NCBI RefSeq assembly: GCF_913064665.1
Contig: NZ_CAJYBT010000007.1
Coordinates: 1 to 64,000 of the forward strand
Length of the DNA stretch: 64,000 bases
Source: an uncultured Thioclava sp.
GTDB taxonomy: Bacteria > Pseudomonadota > Alphaproteobacteria > Rhodobacterales > Rhodobacteraceae
Direction of reading: 5' to 3'
Shown: piece after piece, positions 1 through 6,466 of the stretch
Layout: every line of letters begins with the position of its first letter
Position numbering within the stretch: position 1 is the first letter of the stretch
Translations under genes and position numbers: made by a program
Notes under the pieces: model-generated
Told to the model about the DNA's origin: nothing
Seen by the model: the letters and a program-made list of their open reading frames with translations, nothing else
Database searches by the model: none

Positions 1-110
1 AGGAATTCGCGCTCTCCGTGGGCGAAAACTCGGTGCATGGCTCGGATGCTCCCGACACCGCGGCGCAGGAAATCTCGTTCTTCTTCTCGGGTCTCGAACT
101 CGTCGGCTAA
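1..110 (+). CDS. ndk: Nucleoside diphosphate kinase, C-terminal end (partial)
   Basis: The window opens inside this gene; only the last 35 codons are present, ending at TAA 108-110. The visible part contains NSVHGSD, the conserved Ndk motif whose His (codon 36-38) carries the phosphate during ping-pong transfer from ATP to NDPs, followed by the usual short C-terminal tail. Ndk is a soluble cytoplasmic enzyme that balances NTP pools. It converges tail to tail with the TfoX-like gene, with no gap between the stop codons. The identification rests on a short stretch, but the motif is specific. Confidence 0.9.
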   Translation, partial: EFALSVGENSVHGSDAPDTAAQEISFFFSGLELVG

Positions 111-458
111 TCAGCGCTTTTTGCGTAAACCGATATCATCAAGGGCCGCATCCAATCGGGTGTGGCCCTTGTCTTTTGGGGGTGGTGCGGCTTTGGCTTC
201 GGTGCAGAGCGCGTCAAAGGATTTGCGCAGATTTGCTTTTTCCGCCCCCCGGCAATCATTCCAGGGCCGACCTTGCAGCGCCATGTGCAGCGCGTAATAG
301 CCGATGAAATGCGCGCCATTGCCCGCTGCCAGCCAAGCACGATAGGCCTCATGGGCGCCAAGCGCGCGCAACTGCTGCGCGCTGGTGATCCCGGCGCGGG
401 CAAAGCCCTGCGCGCTGGCAGGGCCGAGACCGGAAATTGAGGTAATTTCGTCACTCAT
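111..458 (-). CDS. TfoX/Sxy C-terminal-domain protein
   Basis: A 115-residue protein that matches the C-terminal half of TfoX/Sxy competence regulators: near the N-terminus SISGLGPASAQGFARAGI, then QLRALGAHEAY, the helix-hairpin-helix-like signature of the family. The N-terminal TfoX domain is absent, as in many alphaproteobacterial stand-alone versions. Full-length TfoX in gammaproteobacteria promotes competence gene expression; the role of the short form is unknown. The C-terminus is Lys/Arg-rich, which would suit nucleic-acid or protein contact (inference). The start at 458 gives the right domain length. Confidence 0.75.
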   Translation of the reverse strand: MSDEITSISGLGPASAQGFARAGITSAQQLRALGAHEAYRAWLAAGNGAHFIGYYALHMALQGRPWNDCRGAEKANLRKSFDALCTEAKAAPPPKDKGHTRLDAALDDIGLRKKR

Positions 459-608
459 CTAACACCTACACGCAATCGCGATGGGGCAGAGTGGCGTGGG
501 GCGCGAGGGTGCGCAAGTCGAGCTGGAAACCGGCGCAAGATTGCGAAAAATAGCGCCGGTCAGGAGGGGTGACTAGCGCCCAAGTGAGGGCGCGTCGCCG
601 AGGCGATC

Positions 609-743
609 TTAGATCGACGCCCAGTCGTTAAAGACCGTTCCGCCTTGCTGCTGCGCGCCGCCTGCCTGGCCTTGTTGCTGGCCGGGACGGGGCGTTGCGC
701 CCTGTTGTTGTTGACCGGATTGGCCGCCCGATTGCTGTTGCAT
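609..743 (-). CDS. Small Gln/Gly-rich protein, 44 residues
   Basis: A short frame begins at ATG 743-741 and ends at TAA 611-609. It encodes 44 residues, more than half Gln and Gly, in a low-complexity body (MQQQSGGQSGQQQQG at the start) ending in the non-repetitive sequence GTVFNDWASI. A GAGG-like ribosome-binding site lies about 9 bases before the ATG. I do not recognise a family. No signal peptide or membrane segment is visible; it looks intrinsically disordered. It stands alone between the TfoX-like gene and nsrR, on the same strand as both. It could be a chance frame, but the ordered C-terminus argues for a real small gene. Confidence 0.5.
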   Translation of the reverse strand: MQQQSGGQSGQQQQGATPRPGQQQGQAGGAQQQGGTVFNDWASI

Positions 744-874
744 GACACTTGCCTCATCATGAGTCGCGTTGTGCGGGGTGAGTCCCGCTTGTGGTGCGAC
801 AATTAGGCTCAGGCTTGGTCAGGTTAAAGGGGGGGTCAAGAAAAACTGAATTATCTGCGCAATCCCGTGATCGG

Positions 875-892
875 CTGTCATGAAACTGTGAC
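875..892 (+). promoter_or_regulatory. PhoB-box-like site
   Basis: The 18 bases CTGTCATGAAACTGTGAC agree with the PhoB box (CTGTCAT-A/T-rich 4-CTGTCAC) at all but two positions. The two half-sites are direct repeats read on the plus strand. The site lies in the 226-base gap (744-969) between the Gln/Gly-rich gene and nsrR, both on the minus strand, so its target is unclear. The same bases also form an inverted repeat CTGTCA-N8-TGACAG (875-894), so another regulator is possible. Confidence 0.35.
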
Positions 893-969
893 AGAACCGA
901 CACGAATGGCAGGCTGGGCTGAGAACTTTGGCAAAACTATGACGCGGCTCCTCGCAGGAGAAAACCTGC

Positions 970-1458
970 CTAACGGGTCGCGGCCAGCGTGTTGCGTGTG
1001 CTGCAGATTCGCATGCTTTCGCCGCGATCAAGATGCAAGATCGCCTCAAGTGCGGCGTTGTCGGTGACCAGATCGGCCAGCGTCTTGCGATCAAGAGCGC
1101 CGTAGAACGCCTCAAGCGCCTCGATCAGCGCTTCGCGCAGCAAACAGGCCTCGCTGAGGGGGCAGGTGTTTGTTTTGGCGTCAAAACATTCGGCGAAGGG
1201 CAGCATTCCCTCGAAGGTGCGCAGCACATCGCCCACCCCGATTTTTTCAGGTGCGCGTGCAAGTTCCAAGCCGCCAGAGCGTCCGCGATGGGTCTGGATA
1301 AACCCGGTCTGGGCCAGTGTGTTCACCACCTGTGCAAGATGATTTTCCGAGGCATTGCAGACCACGGCGATCTCGTGTTTGCGCACGATCCGGTCCGAAT
1401 TTACCGCGCAAAACATCAGCACACGCATCGCGAGGTTGCTTCGAGTGGTCAGCCGCAT
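970..1458 (-). CDS. nsrR: NsrR, nitric-oxide-sensing Rrf2-family repressor
   Basis: A 162-residue Rrf2-family regulator. The N-terminal winged-helix region covers about residues 1-70 (MRLTTRSNLAMRVLMFCAV, then the recognition segment SENHLAQVVNTLAQTGFI). Three Cys at 91, 99 and 105 (AECFDAKTNTCPLSEAC) match the Fe-S-binding cysteines of NsrR. In the family an NO-sensitive [2Fe-2S] or [4Fe-4S] cluster controls repression of NO detoxification and denitrification genes. No NO reductase or flavohaemoglobin gene is in this window, so the targets lie elsewhere. The gene diverges from a decayed sulfide-oxidation locus. Confidence 0.88.
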   Translation of the reverse strand: MRLTTRSNLAMRVLMFCAVNSDRIVRKHEIAVVCNASENHLAQVVNTLAQTGFIQTHRGRSGGLELARAPEKIGVGDVLRTFEGMLPFAECFDAKTNTCPLSEACLLREALIEALEAFYGALDRKTLADLVTDNAALEAILHLDRGESMRICSTRNTLAATR

Positions 1459-1514
1459 TTATGCCTCCGGGGCTTGGGTCGCTTCACTCATACGTGATAA
1501 TTTGCCCGGCCTGT

Positions 1515-1528
1515 TTGATTTGTGTCAG
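1515..1528 (+). promoter_or_regulatory. Candidate FNR/FnrL-type site
   Basis: TTGAT-TTGT-GTCAG matches the FNR-family consensus TTGAY-N4-RTCAA in all but the last base. It lies between the divergent nsrR gene and the decayed sqr frame, 57 bases upstream of the nsrR ATG, where an oxygen- or NO-responsive Crp/Fnr regulator could act. A single short match of this kind is expected by chance at low frequency. Confidence 0.3.
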
Positions 1529-1556
1529 TTCAGGCTCGCTAAATAACACATCACAG

Positions 1557-1827
1557 ATGCGCCATTATGTCAGCGCCGAGGTCTTGGTGCAGACCAAGGC
1601 AAAGATCGTGATTGTGGGCTCGGGGGCTGCGGGGACGGGGCTGGTTAACCGTCTGATGGTGGCAGCCCTTGGGCGTGACATGGGGGCAAGATTACGCCGC
1701 CGCCATCGACCCCGAGGCACAGCTTGTCACCACCAAGGGCGGCGAGGTGGTCGCCTCTGCTTTTCGGGTCGTGGCCACCGGGCTGAAACTGGATTGCGAC
1801 GCGGTCGAGTTCGACTATCAGAACCGT
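1557..1827 (+). pseudogene. Sulfide:quinone oxidoreductase remnant
   Basis: Two pieces of an SQR-like flavoprotein survive in different frames. From 1557 the frame reads TKAKIVIVGSGAAGTGLVNR, a dinucleotide-binding GxGxxG segment typical of the FAD-binding N-terminus of SQR. After about 1665 the coding shifts by one frame and continues with a segment ending VVATGLKLDCDAVE, the next recognisable SQR block (around residue 90-135 in intact proteins). The region between the blocks and the whole C-terminal half, with the catalytic cysteines, are missing. Intact SQR oxidises sulfide at the membrane and passes electrons to quinone. The order fits a former sqr-small membrane protein-transporter operon. 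Confidence 0.7.
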
Positions 1828-2168
1828 CTGGCTCTGCCCTTCCTCGGTGTGATCTCACCGCTCGAAGAGCTGTGGATGTCCTGGCTGATGCAGCAAGTCG
1901 CCCTGAAGTCACCCTAAAACGCTATGCTGCACGCAAATTCCTGCTGGCGTAGATGTTCATGCCCTTTGGCGCGGTCGCGGCGGTGGTGGTGGTGGTGGTG
2001 CAATGGGCCACCCATTCGGGCTTTGTCGATATCGGGGGGGCGATTGACTGGATCGTGCTTCTTGGTGTCGCAGGCGCTGGGGCTATCGGAAGCGCGATCC
2101 TTGTTTATACTGTTCAATCTTTGACCAAGGGTCGCCAAAGCGCAGACCATATGGAGGGCGCAAAATGA
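1828..2168 (+). pseudogene. Remnant of a small membrane protein (DUF5368-like)
   Basis: The preserved part is the 71-codon stretch 1953-2168, with two hydrophobic segments (around MPFGAVAAVVVVVVQWATHS and WIVLLGVAGAGAIGSAILVY). Upstream in the same frame a TAG (1950-1952) interrupts RYAARKFLLA, and a likely N-terminal part (PLEELWMSWLMQQVAL) lies in another frame. From memory this resembles the DUF5368 family found beside sqr and SLAC1-type transporters in Rhodobacteraceae; that naming is uncertain. The end overlaps the next ATG by four bases, so the fragment may still be translated and couple to the transporter gene. Confidence 0.5.
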
Positions 2169-3178
2169 GCACGACTGAGATGGCGCCAAGCGGCGCCCAT
2201 AACCGGCTGGAACATTTCCCGATCACGTTTTTTGCCACCACGATGGGGCTGGGCGGTTTCACGCTGGCTCTGCGCGCGGCCGCCAAGCCGATGGGGCTGG
2301 GGCCGCTGCCTTATCAGGGGATGTTTGCCTTCACAGCGGTCGTCTTTGTGCTGATCGCTGCGTTTTACCTCGCCAAGGCGGTGAAATACCCCCAAGCCGT
2401 CAAGGACGAGTGGCATCACCCGATCCGGCTGGCATTCTTTCCGACCATCGCGGTGTCGCTGCTGCTGTTGGCGATCATCGCGATGAGCGTGTCGCACGCG
2501 CTTGCGCTGACGCTATGGATCGTGGGCACGCTGCTGCAAGGGACATTGACGCTCTCGGTTGTGACCAACTGGATTGGCACGCGCTCCTTCCTGCATGGTC
2601 AGTTAAATCCGGCTTGGTTCATCCCGGCGGTGGGCAATGTGATTGTTCCGGTGGCGGGGGCGCAGCTTGGGTTCACCGAGATCAGTTGGCTGTTCTTTTC
2701 GGCAGGCATGATCTTTTGGCTGATCCTGTTGACGCTGGTGTTCAACCGGCTGGTGTTTCACGACCCGATGCCGGGTAAGTTGCAACCGACGCTGGTGATT
2801 ATGGTCGCGCCGCCCGCCGTAGCTTTCATTTCTTGGCTGCGTTTGACGGGGGAGGCCGTTACGCCGGGCGCGGTGATCGGTCATGGCGTCGATCCGTTCG
2901 CCCATATCCTGCTATCGCTGGCCTATGTGTTTGCTGCCCTTGTGGCGGTGCAGATCCCGCGCATCCTGCGCCTGCCTTTCGCCATGAGCTTCTGGGCGCT
3001 CAGCTTTCCGCTGGCCGCACTGACCATCGCGACCTTCCTGCATGGCGAATACGCCCATTCGATCGCGCATGAGCGGTTGGGGATGGTGTTTTTGGTGGCG
3101 CTGACGGTGCTGATCGTGGGGCTGGTCTGGCGCACCATTCTGGGCATTCTGCGCGCTGAGATTTGCGAACCCGAATAA
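2165..3178 (+). CDS. TDT/TehA-SLAC1 family membrane transporter
   Basis: A 337-residue polytopic protein with about ten hydrophobic helices and the family signature FWALSFPLAALTIA near residue 277. TehA/SLAC1 proteins are trimeric anion channels or exporters linked to tellurite resistance, malate, sulfite or other anions; the substrate here cannot be read from sequence. A GGAGG site sits 7 bases before the ATG, and the start overlaps the preceding fragment as ATGA. Its position behind an sqr remnant suggests a former role in sulfur-anion traffic (inference). It is the only intact gene of that cluster and is followed by a terminator. Confidence 0.8.
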   Translation: MSTTEMAPSGAHNRLEHFPITFFATTMGLGGFTLALRAAAKPMGLGPLPYQGMFAFTAVVFVLIAAFYLAKAVKYPQAVKDEWHHPIRLAFFPTIAVSLLLLAIIAMSVSHALALTLWIVGTLLQGTLTLSVVTNWIGTRSFLHGQLNPAWFIPAVGNVIVPVAGAQLGFTEISWLFFSAGMIFWLILLTLVFNRLVFHDPMPGKLQPTLVIMVAPPAVAFISWLRLTGEAVTPGAVIGHGVDPFAHILLSLAYVFAALVAVQIPRILRLPFAMSFWALSFPLAALTIATFLHGEYAHSIAHERLGMVFLVALTVLIVGLVWRTILGILRAEICEPE

Positions 3179-3202
3179 GCCGGTTCACTGGATTGCTTCG
3201 TG

Positions 3203-3231
3203 AAAGGGTGGGTCTTGGCCCGCCCTTTTTC
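3203..3231 (+). terminator. Rho-independent terminator after the TDT gene
   Basis: AAAGGGTGGG pairs with CCCGCCCTTT (one G-T wobble) around a short TCTTGG loop, followed by a T run. It lies 25 bases after the transporter stop codon. Confidence 0.8.
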
Positions 3232-3537
3232 GTGCTGCCAGCGGCATGGGTGTGGTGGCGGTTCGCAAAAGAAGGCGGCGCGCCAGATTGCCCCCGCGCG
3301 CCGCTTGATCTTGTCGCCAGCCTTGTTTCTGCTCGGTGAGCAACGTGAAGGGCTTGGCTGTGGTTTTGGTGCGCAGGCATTTTAAACTTACGAAAGCGCG
3401 AGCTGCTCGATTCAGATCATGATCGGATGGGATGTGATCAATCGGGGGGGGTGGCAGGGAGGCGCTGTATAAAACGCGGCGCGCTTGACGTTGCGCACGC
3501 GCCGCGCCACATCTGAGAGCAACAACCGGGGGATAGC
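3232..3537. other. Intergenic stretch before the agmatinase-family gene
   Basis: No convincing gene is seen. A TATAAA at 3468-3473 and a TTGACG at about 3485 are loose promoter-like matches. A GC-rich palindromic patch (ggcgcgcc...gcgcgccgc, about 3279-3303) is present. The minus strand is open through much of the stretch, but no frame has a plausible start, ribosome-binding site or recognisable protein. Confidence 0.4.
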
Positions 3538-4509
3538 ATGGCACTGGAAGATGCGAAGACACAGATCGATCAGGCTTTTACGCGTGCTGAACTGCGCGGC
3601 CTGAGTTTCGAGAATGCCTTTGGCGGGGCGACAAGTTTCCTGCGTCGCCGCCTTAGCAAAGATCTGCGCAGGGCGCAGATTGCAGTCACGGGCATTCCCT
3701 TTGATCAGGCGGTCACCAATCGCCCCGGCACACGGTTTGGCCCGCGCGCGATCCGCGAGGCAAGCACCTTGCAAGCCTTCGATGCACCTTATGGCTGGGG
3801 CTATGACCCGCTGAGTGAACTTTCGATCGTCGATTACGGCGATATGGCGTTTGATTATGCCAATGTCCCCGAGGTGCCGGCCCGGATCGAGGCGCATCTT
3901 GCGGGCATCATCAACGCCGGGGTTGTGCCGATCACGCTGGGGGGGGATCACTTTATCACCCTGCCGATCTTGCGCGCGATTGCGGCGCAGCACGGCCCCG
4001 TGGCGCTGATCCAGTTCGATGCCCATTCCGACACTTGGGCAGATGACGATATGAGCCGGATCGACCACGGCACCTTTTTGTACAAGGCGCTGAAACTGGG
4101 TTTGGTGGCGCCGGAAACGACCGTTTCGGTGGGCATCCGAACCGATAATCCCGATACGCTGGGCGTGAGTACCCTCGATGCGCCCTCGGTGCATCAAGAC
4201 GGGATCGAGGCTAGTTTGGCGCGCATTCGCAAAGTGGTGGGGGATCGCCCGACCTATGTAACCTTTGATATCGACTGCCTTGATCCGGCCTTTGCGCCCG
4301 GCACCGGCACGCCGGTTTGGGGCGGTCTGGCAAGTTGGCAGGCGGCGGCGCTGCTGCGCGGCCTCAAGGGGATCAACATGATCGGCGGCGATGTCGTCGA
4401 GGTCTCGCCCCCCTATGATCCGACCGGAGCGACGGCCATCGCGGGGGCGCATGTCGCGACCGAGTTGATGGCACTGGCGGGCTGGGGGTTGCGCAAGGAG
4501 GGCCGATGA
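3538..4509 (+). CDS. speB: Agmatinase/arginase-family ureohydrolase
   Basis: A 323-residue ureohydrolase. The dinuclear Mn ligands are all visible: GGDH (135-138), DAHSD (161-165) and DIDCLDP (244-250), with a DHGTF loop at 176-180 that resembles agmatinase. In the agmatinase reaction agmatine gives putrescine and urea; relatives act on guanidinobutyrate, guanidinopropionate or proclavaminate, so the symbol is the likeliest name rather than a proven one. The start is preceded by an AACCGGGGGATAGC leader. It overlaps the next gene by four bases (ATGA), indicating co-translation. Cytoplasmic. Confidence 0.8.
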   Translation: MALEDAKTQIDQAFTRAELRGLSFENAFGGATSFLRRRLSKDLRRAQIAVTGIPFDQAVTNRPGTRFGPRAIREASTLQAFDAPYGWGYDPLSELSIVDYGDMAFDYANVPEVPARIEAHLAGIINAGVVPITLGGDHFITLPILRAIAAQHGPVALIQFDAHSDTWADDDMSRIDHGTFLYKALKLGLVAPETTVSVGIRTDNPDTLGVSTLDAPSVHQDGIEASLARIRKVVGDRPTYVTFDIDCLDPAFAPGTGTPVWGGLASWQAAALLRGLKGINMIGGDVVEVSPPYDPTGATAIAGAHVATELMALAGWGLRKEGR

Positions 4510-4949
4510 GAGTGTTGCAGATCATCCTGGCGCTGATCGCGGTGCTTGTGGTGCTGGGGGATGCCTATGTGCGCCTTGCACCTTTGCCCAGCGATCGTTT
4601 TCACCGCCAAACGGCCCCGCAAGCGGCGGGCGATTATCCGTCCAAGGGCGGGATCGTGGCGGTGCGCGATGTGTCGGACCCCAAGGCGCAAATGGTCGCG
4701 CTTGACAAGATCATCCGGGCCAGTGCGCGCACGCGGGTGCTCAACGGGTCGGTCGCCACGGGCCATATCAGCTATGTGACCCGCTCGGCGCTGTGGGGCT
4801 TTCCTGACATCACCAATCTTTATGTCGGCAAAGATACGCAAGCCGGTAGTGGTACGCTGACGATCAGTGGGCATCTGGTTTTTGGCGCCTTTGATCTGGG
4901 CGTGAATGCCGCGCGCATCAAAGGCTGGCTGGACGAGGCGGGGCTGTAG
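4506..4949 (+). CDS. DUF1499 family protein
   Basis: A 147-residue protein with an N-terminal hydrophobic segment (LQIILALIAVLVVLGDAY, residues 4-21), probably a membrane anchor or signal, and then a DUF1499-like domain with SALWGFPDITNLYV near residue 94. The family function is unknown; members are often envelope-associated. The start overlaps the agmatinase-family gene as ATGA, so both are likely translated from one message, though no functional link is known. Confidence 0.75.
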   Translation: MRVLQIILALIAVLVVLGDAYVRLAPLPSDRFHRQTAPQAAGDYPSKGGIVAVRDVSDPKAQMVALDKIIRASARTRVLNGSVATGHISYVTRSALWGFPDITNLYVGKDTQAGSGTLTISGHLVFGAFDLGVNAARIKGWLDEAGL

Positions 4950-5052
4950 CGGCGTAAGGACAATCGTGCCACAGCAGCGAACTCCCGCGACGTGACACCT
5001 TGCGCGGATGCCGGGGGCTTCTTATCTCGCGGTCACGCCAGCAGGAGCCAGC

Positions 5053-6096
5053 ATGACGACCGCGTTGCGATATTTCACATGGGCCTTCGTGGTCACAATC
5101 GTGGCGCTGATCGGCGCTTTTGCGCTGGGCTATCATCACGAGGGCACTTGGGGCGGGGCATTCTCGTTCTTGCTGATCGCGGCGGTGCTTGCGGTGCTGG
5201 AAATCTCGCTCAGCTTTGACAATGCCATCGTGAACGCCAACAAACTCAAGACGATGAGCCCGATCTGGCAAAAGCGCTTTCTCACTTGGGGGATCGTGAT
5301 TGCGGTCTTTGGAATGCGCGTTCTGTTCCCGCTATTAGTGGTTGTGATCGCGGCAGGTATCGGGCCCTGGCAGGCGATCCAACTGGCGGCGCAACAGCCC
5401 GCCGAATATGCGCGCATCATTGACGGCGCGCATCTGTCGATTGCCGGGTTTGGCGGATCGTTCCTGATGATGGTCGCGCTGAACTATTTCATCGACGAGG
5501 GCAAAGATGTGCATTGGATTCACACGCTCGAATGTCGGATGCGCGCCTGTGCCTCGGTACGCGGACTTGAGATTGGCTTTGTGCTGCTGGTGATCTTGGG
5601 CTTCACCCTTTGGCTGCCCGATGGGCGCGAGGGGGATTTCCTGTTCGCTTCAGTGGCAGGTCTGGCCACCTTTCTGGCCGTGGAGGTGCTGGGGCAGGTG
5701 CTGGATCGTGCGAGCCTTGCCGCGGAAACGGCGCGCGCTGGGCTTGGCGGGTTTCTCTATCTCGAAGTGCTGGATGCCTCGTTCAGTTTTGACGGCGTGA
5801 TCGGGGCCTTTGCGCTGACCCAAAACCTGTTCCTGATCGCGATCGGGCTGGGTGTGGGGGCGATGTATGTGCGCTCGATGACGCTGATGCTGGTCGAGCG
5901 CAACACCCTCTCAGAGTTCCGTTATCTCGAACATGGTGCGTTCTGGTCGATCCTGATCTTGTCGCTGGTAATGTTTTTTCAGACCTTGATGCATGTCCCC
6001 GAGGTAATCACCGGGCTGGTGGGGGCGGGGTTGATCGGGCTGGCGCTGATGTCCTCGATCCGGTTCAACCGCCGCCTTGGTGCGCCTCACAAGTGA
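5053..6096 (+). CDS. DUF475 / TerC-like integral membrane protein
   Basis: A polytopic protein of 347 residues when started at ATG 5053, which has CAGGAG 6 bases upstream; an in-frame ATG at 5008 lacks such a site. The conserved segment LEISLSFDNAIVNANKLKTM (about residues 46-65) and a second related segment with DASFSFDGVIGAFA (about 240-253) are typical of DUF475, an internally repeated relative of TerC. Acidic residues within membrane helices suggest metal or cation handling (family knowledge; substrate unknown). It is followed by the cobalamin riboswitch, which belongs to the next operon. Confidence 0.8.
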   Translation: MTTALRYFTWAFVVTIVALIGAFALGYHHEGTWGGAFSFLLIAAVLAVLEISLSFDNAIVNANKLKTMSPIWQKRFLTWGIVIAVFGMRVLFPLLVVVIAAGIGPWQAIQLAAQQPAEYARIIDGAHLSIAGFGGSFLMMVALNYFIDEGKDVHWIHTLECRMRACASVRGLEIGFVLLVILGFTLWLPDGREGDFLFASVAGLATFLAVEVLGQVLDRASLAAETARAGLGGFLYLEVLDASFSFDGVIGAFALTQNLFLIAIGLGVGAMYVRSMTLMLVERNTLSEFRYLEHGAFWSILILSLVMFFQTLMHVPEVITGLVGAGLIGLALMSSIRFNRRLGAPHK

Positions 6097-6106
6097 TGAA
6101 TTTTTC

Positions 6107-6330
6107 TTGACACGTGGCGCTGGGCGCGGCATTTCGACAGCACTTCGGTTCCGCGCAAGCGGATGAAAAGGGAACCCGGTGCGGCGCAGCTTGCGTTCAT
6201 TCCGGGGCTGCCCCCGCAACTGTGAGCGGTGAGTGACGGCTGACTGAGCCACTGGGTCTATGATCCGGGAAGGCCAGCCCGAGCGACGACCCGCAAGCCA
6301 GGAGACCTGCCGAGGCGCTCATCCTTTCGA
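6107..6330 (+). promoter_or_regulatory. Cobalamin riboswitch with promoter-like TTGACA
   Basis: The aptamer spans about 6140-6316. It shows AAAAGGGAACCCGGTG (around 6166-6181), GCTGCCCCCGCAACTGT (6207-6223), the CACTGG and GGGAAGGC segments, and the B12 box AGCCAGGAGACCTGCC (6297-6312). TTGACA at 6107-6112 could be the -35 element of its promoter. Downstream, ATCCTTTCG (6321-6329) is complementary, with one bulge, to the btuB ribosome-binding site CGAAGGAT (6453-6460), which suggests that bound cobalamin blocks translation initiation (inference). It controls the btuB-type operon that follows. Confidence 0.95.
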
Positions 6331-6466
6331 CCCGTGCGGGGTGCGCGGGAGAGGCGGTATTCCGCTTGTGGTGACAGTTTCACCGTCGGCGGAGATTCTC
6401 ATATTTCCAAAGACTTGCACTGTAAACTTCACGTAAGCCACGCGCTGCGTTCCGAAGGATTTGGAT

